64,000 nt of DNA from Streptomyces sp. NBC_01478 (GTDB lineage Bacteria; Actinomycetota; Actinomycetes; Streptomycetales; Streptomycetaceae): the NCBI RefSeq assembly GCF_036227225.1, contig NZ_CP109444.1, forward strand, positions 10,459,501-10,523,500, read 5' to 3'. Positions within the stretch are counted from its first letter, which is position 1, and the number at the start of each line of letters is the position of its first letter. The notes below the pieces were generated by a model. The model saw only the letters and a program-made list of their open reading frames with translations. It did no database searches and was not told the origin of the DNA. Position numbers and translations under genes: made by a program. Below are positions 8,691 to 15,375 of the stretch, one piece after another.

Positions 8691-8812
8691 GACGTGATTC
8701 CCTCTTCCTCGATGTGGGGGCGAAGCCGTCCCGGACAACACGGTCGTCCGGTCCCGTATTCCGCGCCCCTACCCGTGTGGCTTCAGCGCACACCACCCAG
8801 CAGACTGGCCCC

Positions 8813-10243
8813 ATGACGGAAACGGAATCCATCGTGTACGACGTCGTGGTGGTCGGGGCCGGGCCCGTGGGGGAGAACGTTGCCGACCGCACCCGTGCGG
8901 CCGGTCTCTCCACCGCGATCGTGGAGAGCGAACTGGTCGGCGGCGAGTGCTCGTACTGGGCGTGCATGCCCAGCAAGGCCCTGCTGCGCCCGGTCATCGC
9001 CCGCGCCGACGCGCGCCGCGTGCCCGGCCTCGGCCACCTCGTCCAAGGCCCCCTCGACACCGCCGCGGTGCTCGCCCACCGCGACTACGAGGCCTCGGGC
9101 TGGAAGGACGACGGCCAGGTCCAGTGGCTCGACGGCATCGGCGCCGACCTCTACCGCGGCCAGGGCCGCCTCGACGGCCCCCGCAGGGTGACGGTGACGG
9201 GCCCCGACGGCGTACGGCACGTCCTCACGGCCCGGCACGCGGTCGCCGTGTGCACCGGCACCCGCGCCCTCCTCCCCGACCTTCCCGCGCTCGCCGACGT
9301 CAAGCCGTGGACCAGCCGCGAGGCCACCAGCGCCAAGGCCGCGCCCGGCGGGCTGATCGTGGTCGGCGGCGGGGTCGTCGCCGTCGAAATGGCCACCGCC
9401 TGGCAGGCGTTGGGCTCCCGGGTCACCCTCCTCGTCCGCGGCAAGGGCCTGCTGCCCCGCATGGAGCCCTTCGCCGGCGAACTGGTCGCCGACGCGCTCG
9501 CCGAGGCCGGCGTCGACCTGCGCACGGGCACCTCCGTGGTGTCGGTGACCCGTGAGAACGGCACCGTCGTCGCCGTGACCGACACCGGCGACCGCATCGA
9601 GGCCGACGAGATCCTCTTCGCCACCGGACGCGCCCCGCAGACCGACGACATCGGCCTCGACACGATCGGCCTGGAACCGGGCTCCTGGCTGACGGTGGAC
9701 GACACCCTCCGTGTCCAGGACAGCGACTGGCTGTACGCGGTCGGCGACGTCAACCACCGCGCCCTCCTCACCCACCAGGGCAAGTACCAGGCACGCATCG
9801 CGGGCGCCGCGATCGCCGCCCGCGCCGAAGGCGTCCCGCTGCTGGAGACCGACCCGTGGGGCGCCCACGTGGCCACCGCCGACCACGACGCGGTACCCCA
9901 GGTCGTCTTCACCGACCCGGAGGCCGCGTCCGTCGGCCTCTCCCTAGCCGAGGCCGAAGCGGCCGGCCACCGCGTCCGCGCGGTCGACGTCGAGTTCTCC
10001 TCGGTGGCGGGCGCCGGCCTCTACGCCGACGGCTACCGGGGCCGCGCCCGCATGATCGTCGACCTCGACGACGAGACCCTGCGCGGCGTCACCTTCGTCG
10101 GCCCCGGCGTGGGCGAACTGATCCACTCCGCGACCATCGCGGTGGCCGGCCAGGTCCCGATCAACCGCCTGTGGCACGCGGTCCCGTCGTACCCGACGAT
10201 CAGCGAGGTCTGGCTGCGCCTCCTGGAGGCCTACCGGGGCTGA
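8813..10243 (+). CDS. FAD-dependent pyridine nucleotide-disulfide oxidoreductase family protein
   Basis: Protein of 476 residues with the lipoamide dehydrogenase/mercuric reductase architecture: FAD motif GAGPVGEN, redox-active pair in GGECSYWACMPSK (CxxxxC), NAD(P)H-binding GGGVVAVEMA, second FAD motif LYAVGDVNH and a dimerisation domain. The C-terminal active-site motif reads HAVPSYPTISE, whereas lipoamide dehydrogenases have a His directly before PT. Tyr occupies that place, so the usual acid-base His appears absent or shifted. Substrate is therefore uncertain. ATG at 8813. It lies divergent from thioredoxin with 122 bases between. Confidence 0.88.
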   Translation: MTETESIVYDVVVVGAGPVGENVADRTRAAGLSTAIVESELVGGECSYWACMPSKALLRPVIARADARRVPGLGHLVQGPLDTAAVLAHRDYEASGWKDDGQVQWLDGIGADLYRGQGRLDGPRRVTVTGPDGVRHVLTARHAVAVCTGTRALLPDLPALADVKPWTSREATSAKAAPGGLIVVGGGVVAVEMATAWQALGSRVTLLVRGKGLLPRMEPFAGELVADALAEAGVDLRTGTSVVSVTRENGTVVAVTDTGDRIEADEILFATGRAPQTDDIGLDTIGLEPGSWLTVDDTLRVQDSDWLYAVGDVNHRALLTHQGKYQARIAGAAIAARAEGVPLLETDPWGAHVATADHDAVPQVVFTDPEAASVGLSLAEAEAAGHRVRAVDVEFSSVAGAGLYADGYRGRARMIVDLDDETLRGVTFVGPGVGELIHSATIAVAGQVPINRLWHAVPSYPTISEVWLRLLEAYRG

Positions 10244-10280
10244 ACATCCCCAATTCGTCGGCCAGTTGACAGCCGATCCG

Positions 10281-10925
10281 CTACGGCAGCTCGAAGCCGA
10301 GCGCAGCCGACGCCACGTCCGGTGCCGGCTGCGCCCAGCGCTCCGCCATGGCCTCGTTCGACGACAGTGAGCGCAGCTCGGCCCGGTCCAGGTAGAGCAG
10401 GCCGTCGAGGTGGTCCGTCTCGTGCTGGACGATCCGCGCGGGCCACCCGGTGAACACCTCGTCCACCGCCCGCCCGTGCTCGTCCTGCCCGGTCAGCCGC
10501 ACCGAGGCGTGCCGCGCGACCACCGCCTGCCAGCCCGGCACACTCAGGCACCCCTCGAAGAACGCGGCCAGGCCCTCACCGACCGGCTCGTACGACGGAT
10601 TGACCAGCACCCGGAACGGCTGCGGCACCCGGCCGCGCACCACCCGCACCTCGTCCGGCACCGGCGCGGGATCCTCGATCACCGCGATCCGCAGCCCCAC
10701 CCCGACCTGCGGGGCCGCGACACCCACCCCCGGAGCGGCGTGCATGGTCGCGCGCAAGGCCTCGACGAACCGGGCCAGCAGCGCGGGCCCCAACTGACCG
10801 TCGAACGGCTCGATCCCGCGCCTGAGCACGGGATCACCGGCCGTGACGATGGGCAACGGGCCGCCGCCGGCGAGGAGTTCCTCGACCCGCTCGGCCAGGG
10901 GTACGTGATCACTGGGAATTGCCAT
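10281..10925 (-). CDS. def: Peptide deformylase
   Basis: Protein of 214 residues. All three deformylase motifs are intact: GVGVAAPQ (66-73), EGCLSVPG with metal ligand C126, and QHETDHLDG with H168, E169 and H172. It removes the N-formyl group from nascent proteins. Streptomyces usually carry several deformylases, and this one has an extended N-terminus of about 25 residues. Start ATG 10925. It stands alone, convergent with the preceding flavoprotein. Confidence 0.95.
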   Translation of the reverse strand: MAIPSDHVPLAERVEELLAGGGPLPIVTAGDPVLRRGIEPFDGQLGPALLARFVEALRATMHAAPGVGVAAPQVGVGLRIAVIEDPAPVPDEVRVVRGRVPQPFRVLVNPSYEPVGEGLAAFFEGCLSVPGWQAVVARHASVRLTGQDEHGRAVDEVFTGWPARIVQHETDHLDGLLYLDRAELRSLSSNEAMAERWAQPAPDVASAALGFELP

Positions 10926-11258
10926 CGCGCCAGGATGCCATGGCCTCCGGCACCACCCGATGTGACCCACGCCACGCGAAGCCGCGGGAACTCGGCGCCT
11001 TCGCGCGCCGACTACTGGACCACTACGGCTACGACACGTTCGGGCGCCGTCGCCGGGTCGTCCGTCGGTGTCGTAGTCGCCCGCCCTGTCGTCACCCGAG
11101 CACCGTCGCCCTCGTCCCTCGCCCGCCCCCGGTTCACCCGTCCCCGCCTCTGGTCCACGTGCCTCAACTGCCCGGTTTATTCGCCCCGTTCCTCGTCCGC
11201 CCGCCTCCGCCCCCGGTTCTGCTCGTCCCCGCCCCCTGCCTCCCGGAGAAGCCCGCCC
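10926..11258. other. Intergenic region without a recognised gene
   Basis: These 333 bases separate divergent def and PepSY genes. The plus strand becomes strongly C-rich toward 11258. A nine-base inverted repeat (CTACGACAC 11029-11037 with its complement 11068-11076) is present and could be regulatory. Open frames cross the region on both strands but show no coding bias or recognisable domain. Confidence 0.5.
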
Positions 11259-12650
11259 ATGTCCACCGCTCCCTCGACCGCCACGGCCGAGGTTCCGCAA
11301 GAGCCCGCCCCGGCGCCGTCCCCCAGCCGCTGGGCCCCGCTGCGTCCCCTGGTCCTGCGTCTGCACTTCTACGCCGGTGTGCTCGTCGCCCCGTTCCTGC
11401 TCGTCGCCGCGGCCACCGGCTTCCTGTACGCCGGTGCCTTTCAGGCCGAACGGTTCGTGTACGCCCATGAGTTGACCGTCCCCGTCGGTGAACGCGAGCT
11501 GCCGATCTCGCAGCAGGTGACCGCCGCCCGCAAGGCGCACCCCGAGGGCACGGTCTCGGCGGTCCGCCCCTCCCCGGAGGCCGGCGCCACCACCCGCGTG
11601 ATGCTCTCCGGCGTCAAGGGCGTCCGCGCCGACCACACCCTTGCCGTGTTCGTCGACCCGTACACCGGAAAGGTCCGCGGCGCGCTCGAACAGTACGGCT
11701 CGACCGGCGCGCTCCCGCTGCGCACCTGGACAGACGACCTGCACCGCAATCTGAACCTCGGCGAAACCGGCCGCCTGTACAGCGAGTTCGCCGCGAGCTG
11801 GCTGTGGGTCATCGCGGGCGGCGGCCTGGTGCTGTGGTTCTCCCGCCGCCGCGCCCTGCGCAAGGTGCGCGGCACCAGCGGACGGCGCCGCACTCTCGGC
11901 CTGCACGGCACGGTGGGCGTCTGGGCCGCCGCCGGCTTCATCTTCCTGTCGGCGACCGGACTGACCTGGTCGACGTACGCGGGCGCCAACATCGACGAAC
12001 TCCGCACCTCCCTGGGCCAGTCCACGCCCTCGGTGTCCGCCGCGGCGAGCGGTGAACACGCGGGCCACGGCGGCTCCACCGCGACCGGCGACGCCGAACA
12101 CGGGGTGGGCCTGGACAAGATCCTCGCCGCCGCGCGGGCCGAGGGGCTCGGCAACCCCGTCGAGATCGTGCCGCCCGCCGACGCCGACTCGGCGTACGTC
12201 GTCAAACAGGTCCAGCGCAGTTGGCCCGAGAAACAGGACGCGGTCGCCGTCGACCCCGCCACGGGCGAGGTGACCGACGAACTCCGGTTCGCCGACTACC
12301 CGTTGCTCGCCAAGCTGACCCGCTGGGGCATCGACCTGCACACGGGTGTCCTCTTCGGCCTGGCGAACCAGATAGCCCTGATGCTGCTCGCCGGCTCCCT
12401 GGTCCTGCTGATCGTGTGGGGCTACCGGATGTGGTGGCAGCGCGGCCGGGGCTCCTCCTTCGGCCGCCCGATCCCGCGCGGCGCGTGGGCCCGGATGTCC
12501 CCGCTGATTCTCGTCCCGTGCCTGGCGGTGATCGCCGTACTCGGCTATTTCGTCCCGCTGTTGGGCATCCCGCTGGCCGCGTTCATCGCCGTGGACGTGG
12601 TGCTCGGCGAGGTGGCGCACCGCCGGGGCCGCCGGACGTACGCGAAGTAG
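11259..12650 (+). CDS. PepSY-associated transmembrane protein
   Basis: Protein of 463 residues with the PepSY_TM layout: a first membrane helix at about residues 36-60 (LHFYAGVLVAPFLLVAAATG), an extracytoplasmic PepSY-like segment, a second helix near 170-190, a third near 210-230, a second PepSY segment, and two or three C-terminal helices. Conserved membrane His residues (RLHFYAG, LGLHGTVG, DLHTGVLFG) fit haem or metal binding in this family, some members of which are membrane iron reductases. A Gly/His-rich insertion (GEHAGHGG and AEHG) lies before the second PepSY part. ATG 11259 follows GGAGAA. Function is inferred from family only. Confidence 0.85.
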   Translation: MSTAPSTATAEVPQEPAPAPSPSRWAPLRPLVLRLHFYAGVLVAPFLLVAAATGFLYAGAFQAERFVYAHELTVPVGERELPISQQVTAARKAHPEGTVSAVRPSPEAGATTRVMLSGVKGVRADHTLAVFVDPYTGKVRGALEQYGSTGALPLRTWTDDLHRNLNLGETGRLYSEFAASWLWVIAGGGLVLWFSRRRALRKVRGTSGRRRTLGLHGTVGVWAAAGFIFLSATGLTWSTYAGANIDELRTSLGQSTPSVSAAASGEHAGHGGSTATGDAEHGVGLDKILAAARAEGLGNPVEIVPPADADSAYVVKQVQRSWPEKQDAVAVDPATGEVTDELRFADYPLLAKLTRWGIDLHTGVLFGLANQIALMLLAGSLVLLIVWGYRMWWQRGRGSSFGRPIPRGAWARMSPLILVPCLAVIAVLGYFVPLLGIPLAAFIAVDVVLGEVAHRRGRRTYAK

Positions 12651-12662
12651 CGGCACACGCCG

Positions 12663-12695
12663 AGGGGCCCGGTTCCGTCAAGGAACCGGGCCCCT
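12663..12695. terminator. Bidirectional terminator
   Basis: Fourteen-base perfect inverted repeat (12663-12676 with 12682-12695), five-base loop, followed by TT. It lies between the convergent PepSY and TPR genes and probably serves both. Confidence 0.85.
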
Positions 12696-12711
12696 TCGTA
12701 CTCACTGTCGC

Positions 12712-13059
12712 TCAGACCCGCTCGAAGTCACCCGCGAGCGCCGAGGCGATCCGCAGATGCGGGCCCGCCTCCTCGTGCCGCCCCTGCCGCTCCAGGGTGC
12801 GGCCCAGCATCAGCCGCGCGTAGTGCTCCACCGGGTCACGCTCCACGAGGACCCGCAACTCGGCTTCGGCGCGCCGCAGTTGGGCCGAGTGGTAGTAGGC
12901 GCGCGCCAGCAACAGGCGCGGTCCGGTCTGCTCGGGCACCTCCTCGACCAGCCCGCCCAACACCCGCGCCGCCGCGGCGTAGTCCTTGGCGTCGAAGAAC
13001 ATCTGCGCGCGCTCCCAGCGCTCCGCCGATGTCCCGTGGTCGTAGTACGTCATGTCCAC
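12712..13059 (-). CDS. Small tetratricopeptide-repeat protein
   Basis: Protein of 115 residues composed almost entirely of two to three TPR-like helical hairpins, for example AQMFFDAKDYAAAARVLGGL followed by ARAYYHSAQLRRAEAELRVL. Such proteins mediate protein contacts; the partner is unknown. Start may be GTG 13059 or ATG 13053; AAGGAGG lies 4 bases before the GTG and 10 before the ATG, so both are possible. No obvious operon partner. Confidence 0.8.
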   Translation of the reverse strand: MDMTYYDHGTSAERWERAQMFFDAKDYAAAARVLGGLVEEVPEQTGPRLLLARAYYHSAQLRRAEAELRVLVERDPVEHYARLMLGRTLERQGRHEEAGPHLRIASALAGDFERV

Positions 13060-13126
13060 TTGACCTCCTTCGACGGGCTCAACGGACCTTGTTGGTTGAA
13101 TATTCCACTACTCAGCTACGGCGGTA

Positions 13127-13570
13127 CTACTCCGCCACGGCGGCCAGCGCGGCGTTGGCCCGCTCGGTGATCAGGGTCAGCACTCGGCCGGCGATCTCCA
13201 GATCCTGTTCCGGAATGTCGGCGTAGACCTGGGCGGTGTAGACGCCGGTCTCGCTGCTGACCCGGTCGAACAGCTCACGGCCGGCGTCGGTCGGCCGGAC
13301 CTCGGACCCGTCGGCCGCGACCAGTCGCGCGGCGATCAACTGCTCGACCACGTCGCGCACGGTGGCCTCGTCGACCTTCAGCGCCGAGACGACCTCGCCG
13401 ACGAGCTGCTCGCGGCCGACGGGTCCGTCGGCGACGGCGACGAGCCGGAGGGTGATCTGCTGCTGGAAGTCGAGGCCGTGCCGGATCAGGACGCTCTCCA
13501 GGACGGCGCGTCCGGCGTAGTGCGCGAGGCCGATGACGCGGGGGTCGAGTCGGGGTGCGGTGGTGGTCAT
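13127..13570 (-). CDS. MarR family winged-helix regulator, second gene of a coupled pair
   Basis: Protein of 147 residues with MarR-type winged helix: LRLVAVADGPVGREQLVGEV then KVDEATVRDVVEQLIAARLV as the recognition segment, followed by the wing with GSEVRPTDAGRELF. It starts within the stop codon of the preceding marR gene (ATGA overlap at 13567-13570), so translation is coupled. The two share only family resemblance, so a heterodimer or a corepressor arrangement is possible. Probably involved in control of the same divergent promoter. Ligand unknown. Confidence 0.85.
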   Translation of the reverse strand: MTTTAPRLDPRVIGLAHYAGRAVLESVLIRHGLDFQQQITLRLVAVADGPVGREQLVGEVVSALKVDEATVRDVVEQLIAARLVAADGSEVRPTDAGRELFDRVSSETGVYTAQVYADIPEQDLEIAGRVLTLITERANAALAAVAE

Positions 13571-14049
13571 GACTGCTCCTTCTCGTGCTCGCTCGCAGGG
13601 TCGAGGGGTGTGTCGAGCAGGGTCGCCAGGTCTCGGTTGAACTCCCGGGTCCGCGCGCTGTCGAGGCCGCCGAGCGGCTCCAGCAACTGCTCCAGAAGTC
13701 CGTGGACGACCTTGATCGCCCGCCGGGTCACATCGCGGCCCTGCTCGGTGAGGGCCAGTTGGACGGCGCGGGGGTCCCGCGGGTCCCGGGTGCGCTCGAC
13801 GAGGCCGGCGGACTCCAGGGCGCGGGCCAGCTTCGAGACGTAGAGGGCCTCGAGGCCGGTGTGGTCGGCGAGGTGCCGCTGGCTGGGGCGCAGGCCGGAG
13901 CGCTGCATGCCGTACAGCGACGCCACCAGGGAGTACTGCGCATGGGTCAGTCCCAGGGGTGCCACCGCGCGGTCGACCGCCACGCGCCACTTCATCGACA
14001 GTCGCCAGACCAGGAAACCGGGCGTCGCGCCCTCGGATGCCGTACTCAT
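13567..14049 (-). CDS. MarR family transcriptional regulator
   Basis: Protein of 160 residues with a clear MarR domain: LTHAQYSLVASLYGM, then RHLADHTGLEALYVSKLARALESAGL (recognition helix around LEALYVSKLARAL) and the wing TRDPRDPRAVQLALTEQG. Family members usually repress a divergent detoxification or redox gene. Here the divergent gene is pirin, and a symmetrical operator lies in the intergenic space at 14060-14089, directly upstream of this start codon. First gene of a two-gene marR operon. Ligand unknown. Confidence 0.92.
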   Translation of the reverse strand: MSTASEGATPGFLVWRLSMKWRVAVDRAVAPLGLTHAQYSLVASLYGMQRSGLRPSQRHLADHTGLEALYVSKLARALESAGLVERTRDPRDPRAVQLALTEQGRDVTRRAIKVVHGLLEQLLEPLGGLDSARTREFNRDLATLLDTPLDPASEHEKEQS

Positions 14050-14059
14050 GACCGATACA

Positions 14060-14089
14060 GTACATAGCTACTATGTACATGGCTACTAT
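14060..14089. promoter_or_regulatory. MarR operator: palindrome plus direct repeat
   Basis: GTACATAG-CTA-CTATGTAC (14060-14078) is a perfect dyad with 8-base arms. The 14-base half TACATAGCTACTAT (14061-14074) is repeated with one change at 14076-14089, 15 bases further on. The AT-rich sequence stands out in this high-GC DNA and lies 11 bases from the marR start, so it probably covers the marR promoter. Confidence 0.78.
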
Positions 14090-14132
14090 ATTTCGGCGGG
14101 AGGGCACCAAGGGACGGGGCGGGGGAGACGGA

Positions 14133-14162
14133 CTGACGGAACGGCCTCGGCGGGGCTAGGTT
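14133..14162 (+). promoter_or_regulatory. Pirin promoter, near-leaderless
   Basis: -35 CTGACG (14133-14138), 18-base spacer, -10 TAGGTT (14157-14162). The pirin ATG is at 14169, so transcription should begin at or next to the start codon and give a leaderless mRNA, as is frequent in Streptomyces. No Shine-Dalgarno sequence precedes the ATG, in agreement. Confidence 0.65.
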
Positions 14163-14168
14163 GTCGCC

Positions 14169-15134
14169 ATGAGCAATCTTGATCGCGAAGCGGTTCCGGC
14201 CCTGTGCGGCGGCCGTGGTTTCGTGGTGGCGGAGCCCGTCCGTGAACTCCTCAGCCCGCGCCGGGTCCAGCTCGGCGAGTCCACCGAAGTCCGCCGACTG
14301 CTGCCCAACCTGGGCCGCCGTATGGTCGGAGCCTGGTGCTTCGTGGATCACTACGGTCCCGACGACATCGCCGACGAGCCGGGCATGCAGGTGCCCCCGC
14401 ACCCCCACATGGGCCTGCAGACGGTGAGCTGGCTGCACGAGGGCGAGGTGCTGCACCGCGACTCGACCGGCAGCGTCGCCACGATCCGCCCGCGCGAACT
14501 GGGCCTCATGACCTCCGGCCGCGCGATCAGCCATGCCGAACAGAGCCCCAAGACGCACGCCCGCTTCCTGCACGGCGCGCAGCTCTGGGTCGCCCTCCCC
14601 GACAGCGACCGGAACGTCGATCCGCACTTCGAGCACCACGCCGAACTGCCGGTCGTCACGGCGCCGGGACTGCGCGCCACGATCGTCCTCGGCGACGTCG
14701 ACGGCGCGGCCTCGCCCGGCACGACGTACACCCCGATCGTCGGCGCGGACCTGGCCCTCGCGGCCGGCGCGGACGTACGTCTCCCGCTGGAACCGGACTT
14801 CGAGTACGCCGTCCTCGCCATGTCCGGCGAGGCCCACGTCGACGGCGTCCCGGTCCTCCCCGGCTCGATGCTCTACCTCGGCTGCGGCCGTACCGAACTC
14901 CCGCTGCGCGCCGCGTCGGACGCGGGGCTGATGCTGCTGGGGGGTGAGCCGTTCGACGAGGAGCTGATCATGTTCTGGAATTGGATCGGACGGTCCCAGG
15001 AGGAGATCGCGCAGGCTCGTGAGGACTGGATGACAGGGTCTCGGTTCGGCGAGGTGAAGGGGTACGACGGGGCGCCGCTGCCGGCTCCTGAACTGCCTCC
15101 GGTGGCGTTGAAGCCGCGGGGGAGAGTGCGCTGA
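14169..15134 (+). CDS. Pirin family protein
   Basis: Protein of 321 residues with the bicupin pirin fold. Metal-binding elements are visible: CFVDHYGP, then PPHPHMGLQTVSWLHEG and SGRAISHAEQSP, which supply the three His and one Glu that hold iron. The second cupin ends with GGEPFDEELIMFWNWIGRS, conserved in the family. Bacterial pirins can show quercetinase activity or modulate metabolic enzymes. Divergent from a MarR pair whose operator may also control it. The C-terminal 30 residues (pro-rich, ending RGRVR) are longer than average. Confidence 0.92.
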   Translation: MSNLDREAVPALCGGRGFVVAEPVRELLSPRRVQLGESTEVRRLLPNLGRRMVGAWCFVDHYGPDDIADEPGMQVPPHPHMGLQTVSWLHEGEVLHRDSTGSVATIRPRELGLMTSGRAISHAEQSPKTHARFLHGAQLWVALPDSDRNVDPHFEHHAELPVVTAPGLRATIVLGDVDGAASPGTTYTPIVGADLALAAGADVRLPLEPDFEYAVLAMSGEAHVDGVPVLPGSMLYLGCGRTELPLRAASDAGLMLLGGEPFDEELIMFWNWIGRSQEEIAQAREDWMTGSRFGEVKGYDGAPLPAPELPPVALKPRGRVR

Positions 15135-15375
15135 CCTGCTGAGATGCGTCGATGGAGTGGGGCGGGGCGGGGGTGCGTGCACTTCCGTGGTGTGGCTGTG
15201 TGCGGGCGGCTGTGGCAGTCCGCTCGGTGTGCGCTTCGCCGGCGCGGGCCGTGACCGCGGATCCTGTGGATCACCACCCGCACCGGCGCGGTGACGCGGT
15301 CGGGTGCACGGTGACGTCGAGGACTTCGCGTTCCCGGCCGCGTCCGCGATCGCATCCATCGCCGCTCCTGCCATG

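Noticed and set aside
10919..11470. 183-residue plus-strand frame between def and the PepSY gene
   Set aside because: Pro/Arg-rich after the first 40 residues, runs into the PepSY gene in another frame, no ribosome site; not called.
10926..12656. Extension of the deformylase frame to 791 residues
   Set aside because: It is antisense to the PepSY gene and has shadow composition; deformylase begins normally at 10925.
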